From contig JARHVA010004250.1 in assembly GCA_037957365.1 (NCBI GenBank), positions 421,001 to 485,000 on the forward strand: a DNA stretch of 64,000 nt, written 5' to 3'. The translations under genes were made by a program, and so were the position numbers. This stretch comes from Torreya grandis. Taxonomy: Eukaryota; Streptophyta; Pinopsida; Cupressales; Taxaceae. Of the stretch, positions 12,900 to 25,924 are shown piece by piece (positions within the stretch are counted from its first letter, which is position 1; each line of letters opens with the position of its first letter). Under the pieces are notes generated by a model that worked only from the letters and a program-made list of their open reading frames with translations, did not search any database and was not told the origin of the DNA.

Positions 12900-15396
12900 T
12901 GATTAAACTACTTATATTTTTCATAATTAATGCCCTAGACTAGTGCTAATGTTTATGCTTGGACTTGGTTCTACTTATAATTTTGGCCATTTCCTTGGTT
13001 TAGGGTCTAATTTTATTTTATGATATAATATTGATAACCCATTTGTTAATAAGGGTCCTTTTTATTAGTAAACATTTATCAATAATCTCCTTAAAACTAT
13101 GTACACACTATAGTTTTATATGGTAAGTTATCTCACTATGCAAATTTTTGATAAATACAATGGACAATTATTTGCCTAGTAAGTCATGGGTGGAATGAAT
13201 GGTAAGATCTTTCCATTACTATAGACAAATTATAAAAATTTCAATGGATTTATGCTTAGCTTGAGAAAAATCTACCAAATAAATATCATGTTCAATATTT
13301 TAGGATAGATGTCACACAAATTTGTCTAAAAGTTCATCAAAATTAGATATTGAGTTATTCGGTAATTTTAGGAACCACTCCAAAGCCTATCCTGCTAGAC
13401 TTTGAGGAAAAAAAATAAGAGGTATATGTAATTGTAAGCCACTAGCTTGAAAGAAATGAAGAATTATGTCAAATGGGCCTTAAGGTCTCATTTACTTTTG
13501 TATTTATCAAATTTTGGTGGTTCATACCTTGGAGGAAATGGTATCTACAAATACTCCATGTTGAATGGGTATGAGCACATGTCATCTAACTTAAACTTAT
13601 TGGTCTATTTTGTAGCTTGGATGACAACAATTGCATCATTCATTTATTGTAATTTTTGTGTCAAGAAACTAGATAGAATATTGGCCTAAGGTGGAGGCTT
13701 GAAAGTCAAAGGTAGATTATATTTAATAGGGAATAATAAAGGCATGGTTTGTTGTGAAATGTTTGTTTGGTTATGGAATTGAATAGGAATATGCATATGT
13801 GGATTGGGTTGTGTTTTTTGGAATTACACATGTTATGGTATGATAATCTAGTTTGGATTTGGTATATAGGCCTAGTTTTGAGGGAATTATGGTTGGACTG
13901 GAAGGATATGGCTCTGAGTAAAGTATGGTTCTTTTTTAGGTTGAATAGGGACTTATTTTCAACTAGTCAAATTTGGTTGAATAAGGAAAATGTATTGTGA
14001 AACAAGGCCCTATCATTTGATTTATGGTACATTTGGAATGAAAGTTAATTGCTACCTAATCGGTACTCATTGAACAATAGTAGCTCTTTATTTCATGAAC
14101 ATTTGTTGTGAAGTAGACCCTTTTTGGAGGTCTATCATCTATCATTGACCAATAGACATACATTATTGATTACACAATTGTTATGATTGCATGTTGGTCT
14201 ACGACTAAAGAGGTGTATTTGTCACCACCTGATGAGGTGGAACATACATTACCCCTTATTGAGGTGGTAGAATATTGTCTCTACTACATTAGTATACTAT
14301 ATTCTACCTATTATTATGGAATACTAATCATCACTTGTTGTGGTGGAGTAACATTCATCACATTTCATTGAGGAATGACACCAATCTACATATGACTACT
14401 TAATCCTTGTGATTTCATGCCTTATGAATCCATTGGTTGAGGACTAGATATAGCTTATTGTGGTTGAGAGATAGAATATTCTACCCCTTATTATTGTGAA
14501 CCACTCATGAATGCTTGCTAAAGGCAGTTATTATGGACTAGTTATTTGTGTAGTTAAACCACTTTGGCTTGGATTGGATGACACTTTCATGTTATCTACT
14601 ATTTTTGGCACATTTGTCTACATAGAAATAGTATACACTTCTTTGATAGATGGGGAATTAAACATATCTCCAATTTAAGTGATTTGTATGAATGGGTCTA
14701 GACCCAAATATTCTTCACCTATAAATTTGATTAATACCCTTGTTAAATGATATAACTCTATGAGACAAGCATTTGACATGGACATGTTATTGAAATTATG
14801 TGCTAAGTTCAAATAGGTTTGGTATGCTATCTACATTTTCATAAAATGGCCTCCTATGAGTCCCTTTCTTATGAAAAACATTTTGGTATTTTGGTACGAT
14901 ATCAACACAAACTCTTGAGCGTTGATATAAGATGCCTAGTCGATGGTTTGTTTATAAGGCATAGTTGAAGGCACTCTAACTAGAATAGGCAAATTTTCAT
15001 TGGGGAAGTCTACTAGAAACTTGGCCCCTACCTCTATGGATCTAATTAAAGATTCATACTTATTTTCTAGTAAGTGATGATCAATTAATTAAGGGTCATA
15101 TGTAAATGGCACAATAATGTAATATGATTTTTTTGGACTTGGCCCGTAACCAATGGTACACTAGTAATGTTATGTGTTATTTATTATTGGTCTTGTTTTA
15201 AGTATGGAAGTGTGTTAACCATATAGTGAGCTAAAGGATATTGGTATTGTTCCCTAGATTGAGTTTTGTAAGGAGGATAGGGATCCATCTCAAAAACCAC
15301 ATTATCACCACAAGGGTCTTAAATAAAGTCATCTTATATGACCAAATTATCATATCCTAGATTTTACATGGCTCTACTATGAGTATAGTGAGACAT
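12900..15396 (-). pseudogene. gag remnant of element E1
   Basis: Gag forms the virus-like particle that packages the element RNA. A plausible start is the ATG at 15,396 (minus), reading MSHYTHSRAM, with DPYPPYKTQSREQYQYPLAHY further in. The conserved retrotransposon gag domain lies at about 13,410-13,310: FFPQSLAG, then ALEWFLKLPNNSISNFDELLDKF, the usual A-x-x-W-[FY]-x-x-L-x-x-x-S-I-x-x-[FW]-x-E-L pattern. In-frame stops are frequent. I could not place a zinc knuckle or the exact 3' end. The plus-strand open frames at 13,447-14,371 are shadows of this gene. Confidence 0.65.
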
Positions 15397-18268
15397 ATTC
15401 AAATCAATAGTGAATGTTTTGAGAAAAATTCCTAGAGTTATAAAAAACTCAAAAATAAAGTCCAAATGACAAATAGTTCGAACCTAGTCTAACTTGGTCT
15501 AAAATGTGGACTTCTATCTCCAAAAGGTTTATGCTAAGACTTGGTCTAAAATAGTCTAATGTCCAATGTTTAACATCAAATGTCATCGACAAAAAGTTTA
15601 AGTAGATGAATAAAAACCAAAATGACAAACTCTAGGTAAAAGTTGTTTCAAACAAGTATAATCTAAATAAAATAAAATTTGTTAGGTATTTTGGATAGGA
15701 CACAAAATCTAGGCTCAAAATAGGCATGCATTAGGTCCTTAAGAAAAGGTAAAAAATATATAATTTAAATAAAACAAGGTGTGAGATTTAATCTAACAAA
15801 TTTGAATCACTTTAGCATAAACTATGCATTCATATTTTAACATGAGCTTTATCAGTTGGTCAAAGACAATGGACTCTAGGCATATAGAAGATAGACTACT
15901 TCCCCAAGTCTAGGCACAAACAATAGTTCTCAAATTGAATATAGAATTAACCTAAGTTACACAAACCAAAAGATAAAAATTTATGTCTAGGCCAAAATTA
16001 CATGAGTCAGAGGTAGAAATCAATCAGTGTTTGGATTTGAACATATCAAGGCTTATTGAAAACTCAACTTATAAAACTAGGTTTCTTTAAAATAGACAAC
16101 AAGCTAAATAATAATGAAAAGTATAATGACACTATGTATAAATCCAAAATGTACATGAAGACTTGGATTTTAAATAAGAATTTGGACATAAGATAGATAA
16201 GTCTTTGAAATGATTTGAGTAGTGTAACAATGTTATCATTCTCTAAAGATGATACAAACATTTGGTTTCAAGACTCAAAGGCATAAAATTTTGAAATAAA
16301 TTAGGTAGCATTATGGCACCCTTTTTAATGAAATGAAAAACACACATAAAGGTTGTTATCTAACAAGTGAAATAATACATCCTTAAACAAAGGAGTTATG
16401 TACAAACCATACACTTTTTTTGATGTGGTAAGATAGAAAAATATCTTAGACTCAAGACCATGCAAGAAAGGATAAAATGACATAAAAGACCTAAGTGTAG
16501 CATCCTAAATCCCAAAACTGATAAGGTTACATAGTATTGTCAAATTTCATCAATATACTCTTTCTTTAGAGGATTTTAATTATTAATCCAAAAAGTAAAA
16601 TTTCATGAAAATTAGGGTTTTTAGGCCACCTCTTCTCTCAAAACTTTATACTATGACATGGAACTTTGAGCTACTCACCTTGTATCAATAGTATGTCCAT
16701 AAAAAGTGGGTTTGTTCTAAACTATTATTTTTTGCTTGTTTCTAAATGGTCCTAAGTGTGGATAACACTAGATATGCAATCATTTCATTTGGATCCATGT
16801 CAACTATCTTGTGAAAAGATCTTGTCTTTTTCATAACCACTGCATATGTTATTTGCTTAGTGTAGTGTGATGTCCATGTTGATCATATATTCCAAGGGTG
16901 GCAATCACTAATGGAGGTAGTTTAACCACTAAAACTACCATCTAAATGATTCACCATGTCAATTTATATACCCCAACATAGAGTGGGGTCAAAATGATGA
17001 TGGGAGATGAATTCATAGGTTACCACTTCCCTAAAGAACATGTACCTCTAAGAATATAAATGGAGACACTAGGGTTTGGTAGGGGATATATAGTGTACTT
17101 AAGCAAACACCTATAAGGATAAAAGATGTAGGGACACTATGGGATAGTTATGACCCATAAAGGTTATCCAATTTTTTGACTTGCACCAAACTATAGGTAA
17201 ACTCGTACACCAGGTTAGGACTAGCATGATCAAGTGCATAAAGGATGTAGGTATCTCTTATAGATATAACCATAGTAAACCAAGTAATAATGGGGTAACA
17301 TTTAGTTCATAAATAATAATAAATTAAGATATTTGAATAAGATAACATTCCCAAGCATGAAATGCATTTCATAAACATGCAATCCTATGAATTGAAATAC
17401 AATTTTGGAAAAGGAAATGACATTCTCAATATAGAGAGATAGGGAGAGCATAAAATTTCAAAAACATAAGATAATGCCTTTATCTAATGAAACTATATCT
17501 AGTATGTGAATGAATGAGGGAATGCAATTTTGATAAAACTAATTAAGCTAAATGAACACAAGAGCATATACCAAGAAAGATAATGATTCAAAATCAAGAA
17601 AATTACATAATGAAAGACGTTTTCAAAGGAGAAAGATGTTTTCAAGGTTGAGAGAATGCATACAATTGAAAATGTACTCTAAGCATGTACACAACAAGCT
17701 AAAATATCATACAAATAGAAAACCCTAACATATATACCACACTAAAATAATGGAGTTTAACTTTTCATTACAAAGTAACCTCAGATCAAGATCAATAATA
17801 TTATGCATATTTTCTACCAATGAGGATCCAAGATAAGAAGAAATGAAGGAGGAAGACCAAGTTGTGTGTAAGTTGAGTCCAAACTAGGAGCTAATAGCAA
17901 TGGAGAGGGTTTAGTGAGAAATTTTGATGATGTAATATCTCCAACTAAGTACATAAATTAGGTACAATTCTAAATGTGGAAGTTGGGAGCAAGCCACAAG
18001 CAAGCAAGAACAACTAGAAGTAACAATGGATTATCTAAGTTAATATGCAATAGTGTATGGGATCCTATATCACCAATCAATCTCAAGAGTGATAAGAATG
18101 AATCAGAAGAGATTAAATAAAACATGAGAGTCAAGAGAGGGAAGAATAATGAAAAATATCTAAGAAAAATGAATGAAAATGAGTAATATAGGGCACCTAA
18201 ATGCCAAAAAGCTCCAAAACTAGTCATTTATGGCTATTAGAGGCCTAAAAAAGACTGTTATAATTAAG

Positions 18269-18286
18269 CCATGGCCTAGGCCATGG
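18269..18286. repeat. Perfect 18-bp palindrome
   Basis: CCATGGCCTAGGCCATGG equals its own reverse complement. A related but imperfect copy of the core (TGGCCTAGGCCATG) follows at about 18,304, and a partial copy near 18,346. It may be part of an LTR promoter or a hairpin. Function is unknown. Confidence 0.8.
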
Positions 18287-18374
18287 AATTTGTGAAGGAA
18301 TTATGTGGCCTAGGCCATGTGTTTCACCCATAAACTATGACCTAGGTCAAAATATTATCATAGGTGGTTAATGG

Positions 18375-18590
18375 GACCCTATAAGGGCTCTATGAGGTGT
18401 TTAGAGGGTCTATGGGCATGCAAAGAGGCCAGGGAAATGTAGGAGATCTATGTGTAGAGTAAGAGAGTGTCTATGCAAGTAGTAAATGTCTCAAATAAGA
18501 TGAAATAGGTTGGTAGTCTACATGTGAGTTGATGCATAATCATAAGGAGGAGTAGAGCCATGGGAAGTATGATTATATATGCCCTCAAGG
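18375..18590 (+). repeat. Direct repeat, copy 1
   Basis: This 216-bp unit begins near GACCCTATAAGG and ends near GCCCTCAAGG. It aligns along its whole length with 18,759-18,974 (period 384 bp) with many substitutions. The two copies are separated by 168 bp. Confidence 0.75.
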
Positions 18591-18758
18591 TATAAGTAGT
18601 TGATGTTTGAATGAACAAAGAGTGTTGTGTAGCACCTAGAAACCACATAAAATCAAAGAAACATAAGAGAAAAATTGATAAAATATATCATTACTTGTAT
18701 TTACTAAATAAGGAGAGTATTGAAAGAAGGTGATGATGTAATCCATGCATGGTCAATA

Positions 18759-18974
18759 AGACCCTACAAGGGATTTAAGAGGTATGTATAGGGTTTGTGA
18801 CCGTGAAAAGAGGCCAAAGAAGTGTAGGATATCCATATGTGGAGCAAGAGAGTGTATATGTAAGTGGGAAATGCCCCAAATTAGATGACCTAGGTCAGTA
18901 GTCTACACATGACCTGATGCATCATCCTAGGGAGATGTAGAATCATGGGAGGTATGATTATAGAGCCCATGAGG
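18759..18974 (+). repeat. Direct repeat, copy 2
   Basis: This is the second copy of the unit at 18,375. It begins near GACCCTACAAGG and ends near GCCCATGAGG. Shared landmarks are an AAAGAGGCCA core, a GAGCAAGAGAGTGT-like core and a TATGATTATA near the end. Confidence 0.75.
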
Positions 18975-20256
18975 AGGTGATGAACTCCCACTCACAATAA
19001 AAAATGCTTGAAAACATAAAGACAAGTGAAGACTTTATGGTCATTTTTGGGTCACCTAAACCATACAAATTTGGGGAGGGCCTTAGGAACTTTATTTTCA
19101 TGTTTTTGGAATAAAGAAACAAAGGCAAATAATGATCATTTTTGGTCACCTAAGTTCCCTAGAGGGGATGGGGGCAGATCATACATGTGTCATTCATTTT
19201 TCTTAAACAGACAAATTTCAACAAAAACACATAAAACAAACAATTTTTAGGAGTAACTAAATGTGAAAGTTCATTTTATTGCACCAAAATGAAATGTGTT
19301 GTGAAATTTTGGTCCCCATATAATTTGTTTTAAAAACATACAAAAAATTCAAAAATAACTAAGGCATGAAAAGGATAGTTCTTTTTAAGCACCAAAGACA
19401 AAGTGTGTAAGATTTAACCATGGTTAAAATTTTCTTTTTCTACCTTAGGACCTAAAAATTATTATAGGGTTTGCATGCTTAGAATCCCAAATGTAAGTGA
19501 GAAAATAACATTTAAAATTTATCTTTTGATTTTTTTTATTTTCTATCTTAGAAATGGATCATTATTAACCCACACAAGGATTGATGTCGATCCAACAAGA
19601 TTGACATCAATTTGGAAGATCATCAATGTTTCTCATAAAAAATAGAAAACACATGTTATCTTGATAGAAATATGGTTAGAAAAATGAGCTCAAAACCAAA
19701 AAATATCACTAGATCCTATAATAAAATAGTTAAACAAATAATATGCAGGTTCTTTAAACATGGAATGAAGACACAAATATCAATAATAAATCATGTTAGT
19801 TATGTCTCTGTTGTTCTTTGTTTTTTGCATAGGGATCATGGTTGATTATGCTAATCAACATTGATCTATAAAATTGGCATTGATCCATATCAATTTTGAA
19901 AAAAAATGGCATCGATCACTACAATCTGTGAGTTGCTAAAAATAGAAAGACATGAAAAATGAAGTTAAAATTTGAATTTTGAAGATTTTTAAGCATCCAT
20001 TAGAAAAACTAAAAGTAGAATGTTAATCTCCTTGATTATATGGGATGTTTAGGTCCCACTAGGCATGCCAACATTTTAAATAGGAATTTGACATAGAGGG
20101 GATGTTAATATTGTTATAATCTCATAAAACCAATGAAATGAACACACTAAAATCCTAACACCTCTAGCCTAGACACTAGGTAGATCTTAGGTAACAAAAC
20201 TAAATGAAATCACCACAAAAACATAAAAGATATAATATAATATAATCATTAGTGAG

Positions 20257-20412
20257 GTGGATGAGGTAGGATATCCTGGTAATGGTCGAGGTCAAGGATG
20301 TGGAGGTGGATGTTTTCCACTAATAAATTGCTATAAGTGTGGTTCCCTAGAACACTACCTTCAAGATTACCTGATGTATCCTACATGTACCTTTTGTAAA
20401 AATGAACATAAT
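20257..20412 (+). pseudogene. gag zinc-knuckle end of element H
   Basis: An open frame reads a Gly/Arg-rich stretch (GYPGNGRGQGCGGG) and then CYKCGSLEHYLQDY. This is the nucleocapsid zinc knuckle CX2CX4HX4C with the last cysteine changed to Y. The knuckle binds element RNA. Nothing recognisable as gag precedes it, so the N-terminal part and the 5' LTR of H are missing or displaced. The frame continues to a stop at 20,463. Confidence 0.7.
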
Positions 20413-20890
20413 ATAGAAGAGTTCCTAAACCTTTATACTATAATCATGAAGCAAATAAATTAAAATAGTCTTAGGATGATACATACTGAAAATCCACAAT
20501 GGAAACCATGCCCTACTATTCTGACTAGTCACAAAGACAACATTACAACATGGAGTGGTGGTCACTCCTAGTCTATATCCAACCCAACCATTCAAAAGGT
20601 TTAAATAGAGGAGCCTTGTACTACTCATTATCTAGATTTTTGGTAGTAGAAATAAGTGTTCCATGATACCATGAATCTAGTGAGAGAACTACAAGGATAG
20701 ATCTAGTTCCTCAATGGACAATATGGTGTTATATGTGTTGAGATGTAGAAAACTATAAGCCTACATGACATAGTGTGTGATGAGTTCCATGAGATATTAA
20801 AGTAACTTCTTGATGAGGATATTATACATTTATTATGAAATCAGCTATGGCATCATATGTCTATACCTATCGATGATCATCAGCTAAACC

Positions 20891-21300
20891 ATGTACAACA
20901 ATAAGAGACTCATATCCAACCTATTTTGGAGGGGGGATAAGGAGATATTGATTAGTGTCATTATTGATGAATGGGTTATTAAATATATCCTAGTTGATAT
21001 GGGAACTAAATTAAATGTCATTACCAAGGATGCATGGAATAATATGATAAGCCCTACTTTACAACCTTCTCCCCATGCATTTTATGCTCAACAAGACTCA
21101 TGCTCTGCCTATTAGAGTACTTATAGGTGCCACCATGGATATCATAAGTGTCACTTTAAAATATTAATTTAAAGTCATATAGTTGGCCAAATATGATGAG
21201 TTTATAGATCTATTGGGTCTCCCATGGTGTAATGCAAATAATTCTGACTTGAGCTTCAATAAGTGTTATATCAACTTTGAGAATGATGAGAAGTGAATTT
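20891..21300 (+). pseudogene. Aspartic protease remnant of element H
   Basis: The open frame 20,891-21,115 contains ISVIIDEWVIKYILVDMGTKLNVI. The D-[ST]-G-x-x-L-N active site is changed to D-M-G. A second piece at about 21,171-21,296, in another frame, reads YDEFIDLLGLPWCNANNSDLSF. It resembles the ILGRPWL segment near the protease C-terminus. The two pieces are in the expected order between the zinc knuckle and reverse transcriptase. Confidence 0.65.
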
Positions 21301-22500
21301 CATCTATATAGACCATGATTTAGGACATTTATATGTTGAGATAATGAATGATAATGAGGACATTAACCACATATATAATGTCATATATTAGGGTATTAAA
21401 CACCTTGATCCCACTCTAGATGGCATCTTTCATTGGGTAGATGCATAATCTATATTTGACACAACCATTAACTCTAATGAATATTGGGATCATGGTGAAT
21501 ATGTCCTTACTGGAAATATCTATGGCACTATAGGTAGTTAATAATATACATTGTAGAATTACCATAATTTTTTTTGTTTCCTTCATGGAGAAATTATGAC
21601 TATGCCACCAACAAGGTTAGATGAAGCTTGATATTCCATGTTCAAATAAAATTATGTGAGTTTGTGTAGTGGTTGAAAGACTTATATGAATCTAACATTT
21701 ATTAGGTAAAATCAATTATCCATGTCTTCATTGGCATAGTGTCTCGGTGGTGGATAACTCATTATTCTAAATTACTTACTTAGGACCAAGTTTATTCTAC
21801 TCTACACCATCACTTTCACCATGATAACCACATTTGAAACAACATAAGTTATAGTGGAACCAATTAACCTAAACCTCATATTAAATCCTACAAAAATATG
21901 TGGAAGGTGTATTAAACATTTTTTCTTGAGTACCTATGGGTTCACACATTTTATGGCACTCTGCGTATTTAGGCCATAGTGTGGTATGTACATGAGTGAT
22001 ATCTAGTGATAGATAATTGGCATTACCTTAAAATTAATATGATTGTGGTGATATCTTATTCATGTCCATAGATAGATTTATACCTCACATTGTAATCCAT
22101 GTATCAATCTATAATAAGTGACCCTACACCAATTGAAGAATGAATTAGATGCATATGTGGTTTGTAGGAAGAGAGCTTGACTATTTTTTAGAAACCTAAT
22201 GAGGAGGCATCATACCTACTTCTTAAACCTAAATTTGACCACACCTTGAGAGAATAGATCAAGAAAGATAAGCACAATGTCATGTACTAGGTTGATGAAG
22301 GTGCCAATTCAGATTCACTTGATCCATGTACTAATCATTTGACCTTGCATACTAGATTTTGTGTGTGCAATTCCTATGACACCATCTAGGATAAATAAAA
22401 TCTATTCTTAGAAACATTCTAGACTATCTAATGAAATATTGACATAGAGGAATCACCCAAAATGGATATTTTAGGAGATTATTGGTTTGATATAGAGATA
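21301..22500 (+). pseudogene. Protease-RT linker of element H, poorly preserved
   Basis: By position this is the linker between protease and reverse transcriptase of H. I see only short open stretches in changing frames and no named domain. Confidence 0.35.
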
Positions 22501-22524
22501 TTTAATGTGTTTAAACTATTAAAA

Positions 22525-23330
22525 GAGTATCAAGATGTCTTCCCATGAAACTATACTAAAATGAAGGGAGTGCATTCTTCCTTAGTCAAGATGCACATAA
22601 ATTTTTTAGAGGGTGCTCAACCTATTAGGAAGTGTCCCTATCATATGAATACCAACTTGTACACTCGAGTCAAGGAATAAAGTATATCATACTATATGTA
22701 TGAGGTGTTACTCCTATAGATGACTCTAAATGGGTGAGCCCCATGGTCATTAATATCAAGAAGGATGAATGAATTTAGGTCTGTATGTATTATCAGGTAA
22801 CAAAGACATTTATTAGGTCTGTATGGATTATTAGGTAATCAATGTTACTTATGTAACCAACCCCTTTCTAATGCCCTTCACTGAAGAGATACTAGAGGGA
22901 GTTGTTGGGTGTCCAATCCATACTTTTATGGATGGCTTCTCTAGATATCATCAAGTCTACATCATAGAAGATGATAATCTAAAGACCACATTTACAACTA
23001 AGTGGGGATAATTTGATTACAATGTGATGTTATTTAGGTTGAAAAATGTTCCTATTTTATTTGCATAGATCATAGTTGAGGATTTTAAAGACTTTATTCA
23101 TAAGTTCATTCAAGTCTACCTATGTGATTAGACTATTTATAGATTAGTGTGGGACCACTATTCAAATCTTAGACTAATTCTTAAGCACTGATAAAACCTT
23201 TAGATTTCCTTGAATCTAAAGAAATGTGTGATTTTTTACCACCTTTAGCATTTTACTTGGTCATGCCATATTTCATGATGGACTCTTGTTGGATCCATCC
23301 AAGATTTTTTTATTCTTCACCTTATAACAC
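22525..23330 (+). pseudogene. Reverse transcriptase remnant of element H
   Basis: Reverse transcriptase copies element RNA into cDNA. The plus strand reads DVFPWNYTKMKGVHSS, HINFLEGAQPIRKCPYHMN and TRVKE at 22,530-22,680, which is the conserved N-terminal part (DVFPxxYxDMKG, GAQPIRQRPYRMN). Around 23,010-23,060 it reads YNVMLFRLKNVP, matching VMPFGLKNAP. At 23,110-23,330 it reads VYLCD in place of VYLDD, ISLNLKKC, and after a frameshift GILLGHAIFHDGLLLDPSKI. Changes of frame and stops, plus loss of one Asp in the YLDD box, show it is inactive. Confidence 0.8.
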
Positions 23331-23399
23331 CAATCACCTAATGATAGTTACATGCCTACCTAGGACACAAGATATTATATGAAGTTTATTGAAGGGTAT

Positions 23400-23760
23400 T
23401 CTAAGATTATTACAACACTAGAGGAATTACTGAAGCAAAGTGGTCAATTTGTCTAGATTAATGTTTACCAACAAACATTTATTTCACTCAAGGATAAAAT
23501 CATTACTACCTCTATCCTCTAAGTTCTAGATTAGACAAAGCCTTTTCACATATATTTTAATGCTTCAATCATGGTGGTGGATGTTATCCTAGCTCAACTT
23601 GGTGAGGTAAAACTTGACCGCTCTATCTATTTTTTAATTAGGAAGCTTACTCTAGCTAAAAAAAACTAAATGACTATAGACTGCAAAGCATTGTTTATGT
23701 TTTACACCCTCTAAAAGTTCCATCAATACTTGCTGACCACTCCATTAATATTCTTAACAA
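23400..23760 (+). pseudogene. RNase H remnant of element H
   Basis: One frame reads KPFHIYFNASIMVVDVILAQ, LDRSIYFLIRKLTLAKKN, DCKALFMFYTL and KFHQYLL. These match the Ty3/gypsy RNase H pattern, with the DAS motif changed to NAS. It follows reverse transcriptase without a gap. Confidence 0.8.
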
Positions 23761-24289
23761 ATCATTGAGTGTTAAATTAATTAGTAAATAATACATTTTG
23801 CTTGTGATAATTATACTAGTGGATCATGGTATTTTAGGAATTATAGTTCTTAGTGATAATAAAACTTGGTAAGGTTAACTATAAACTTGGTCATCTATCA
23901 TGCATTAAATATGGTGAATCAATGTGCACCATTGAAGTTGAATTACTTAATATGTAACTTGTCCAAGTTATGTGCATGATTTAGGAGTTTTATTTGGAAG
24001 ATATCATTGCCTTTATAATTATGGATTCAACACCAGCTCACCTCAATACTCAAAAAAAGAAGTAGCTAGTTATTTATGCAAATTTATTCTAGATTATAGG
24101 GGTGACCTTTATAAGCTTGGGTAGGATGAATTTTTATGTTGTTACATCTTACAACATGAATGGACTAAGGTTCTTTGGGAATTTTATGAGGGGTTTTTAT
24201 AAGACACTATGTTAGTAAAGCTATAACATAGAATTTCCTTTTCGTTGGCTTTTGCTGGCATACTTTATTTAAATATGTTAAATCTTATG

Positions 24290-24776
24290 TGAGATAAATA
24301 GAATGGATGGTATGCCCCTTCATCATTTATTGGCACAAGAACCCTTTAAAATTGGGATATTGAAATTTGTTGGCTACATCAACCTAGTAAAAAGGGATAA
24401 CATCATAGGCTATGTTATCACTACTATTGATTAACTTAAATTATGGGTTAAAACCATACCAACCAAGGATTATACTACCACTATTGTTATAAGGTTTATC
24501 AAGGATAAAATCATCACATGTGTCAAATGTCTATTAAGTCTAAATAGTAATTGAGGAACCCATTTCCTTATTAAGACCATCTGCATCTTCTTGGTTCAAT
24601 TTAAGATCATGCACCATAAGACTACATTGTATCATCCTCAAGCCAATGGTATAGTTGAGTTCTTTGTCCCTTATATTCGGATTACATGCATTGGCCAACT
24701 AGCTGATGAAGAGTCATTGAAAGCACACATGGATGCTTTATTTCAGATAAATGAGACTTGGTTCCTCACACATTAG
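24290..24776 (+). pseudogene. Integrase core remnant of element H
   Basis: The plus strand is readable almost without interruption from EPFKIGILKFVGYINLVKR through TTID, KLWVKTIPTKDYTTTIV, CLLSLNSN, GTHFLIKTI and HHKTTLYHPQANGIVEFF. This is the Ty3/gypsy integrase core, one of the best-preserved protein segments in the window. The first Asp (TTID) and the final Glu (IVE) are present. The middle Asp of SDRGTHF is N, so catalysis is lost. The segment 24,591-24,776 is open. Confidence 0.85.
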
Positions 24777-25924
24777 AGTCAAGGTATGGAAAAGCTTAAA
24801 TGGAAGGCTTGACACAATATCCATTTGAAGAAAAAGACTTTTAATTCAATAATATAGGTTTTAGTAAATGACTCCAAGTTTGCATTCCACTTAGAAAAGT
24901 TTTGTGTCCATTTGGATAACCTATTATTTGTTCATAGTATCCATCCCACCAGTGCATGTAGATTGAAATGACTAGATGGGCAATTATTTCCTCGCCATTT
25001 ACATGGTAGTTAACTATCACCCTACTATTCTATCTAGTCTTCCATCTTTTAAGTAATAAGGCATATTCCACTAGGTTAGAATAGGATTTTTGGTTTCTTT
25101 TAATAAATCATGCCACTAGTTTTGCACCATGAATAGTCTAGGGTTAACATTTTGTTTTGTTTTTATTTTTAATGTCATGGAGGACCACAAATAAATTTTT
25201 ATGTGGGGTAAGGGTAGAATATGTAGAATACATGAAGCACTAAAGAAATGGTTAATGGGAATGCATGTGGAAGGAAGGGTGTGTAAGTGGAAGTGTGAAA
25301 GAATAAAAGGGTATGTAGGATGTGATGCATTACTACTAAGTTAGGGTAAATAAGTAAGGTTACTACCTTTGGAATTGAAAATTTCCAAATTATTTAAAGT
25401 TTTCATGTAATTGAAGAAAATTATGGGATTGGACATGCATTTAATATAAGGTAAGCAATGGTAATGGAAAGTGTGTGAAGTATGCATTATAGCAATATCA
25501 TTATAACATTTATTCCATGAAGTGATAGAAGAGGTAGTGGGGTCGTAAGTTTTAGTTACCCCATAAAGTCTATAAAAAATTAAAATAATATCATTTCACA
25601 TTTTACTATTATCACATTTATGAAATTACAAATCCAATGGAGCATTATTGAGCTACTAAAAGAGTGTTTTAAAGATTCTAAATGAGTGAAAAATAAGTAT
25701 TTATGTCTATTTAGAGAATAAAGGAGTGAATAAATTATGCTAAATGGGTAGACTATTAAAAGGGTGATTGTAAAATCACAAGTTTATAGAGTTACAGGTT
25801 GCATAGGCTAATGTCCACCATTAGAGGGCATTGAAGTAGGATATCCGAGTGCATTAACAAAGCAACCACATATGATATTGGGAGGATCAGATGATCATGA
25901 CTCAGCCTTTGGAATCCTTTAAGG
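24777..25924. other. H spacer between integrase and aORF, nothing recognised
   Basis: The first 200 bases may encode the integrase C-terminus. The rest is AT-rich, with no followable frame. The corresponding spacer in E1 (4,741-6,332) is similar in length. Confidence 0.4.

Larger units (their letters stand above)
15397..20230. other. Gene-free stretch between E1 and H
   Basis: No motif of gag, pol or a host gene is visible on either strand. The E1 5' leader and 5' LTR should begin just right of 15,396, but I could not find a repeat of the E1 3' LTR (1-1048) here, nor the 5' LTR and gag N-terminus of element H. It contains the duplicated 216-bp unit (18,375 and 18,759), an 18-bp palindrome (18,269), degenerate repeats of a TTGACATC/GATC motif (about 19,570-19,960), and an LTR-start-like TGTAGCATCCTAAATC at 16,496 with no partner end. 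The open frames here are short and domain-free. Confidence 0.5.

Noticed and set aside
13447..14371. Three plus-strand open frames as genes
   Set aside because: They are shadows opposite the E1 gag on the minus strand, where the gag core motif is visible.
16496..16515. TGTAGCATCCTAAATC as the start of another LTR
   Set aside because: It is typical of LTR starts, but no matching end, duplication or second copy was found.
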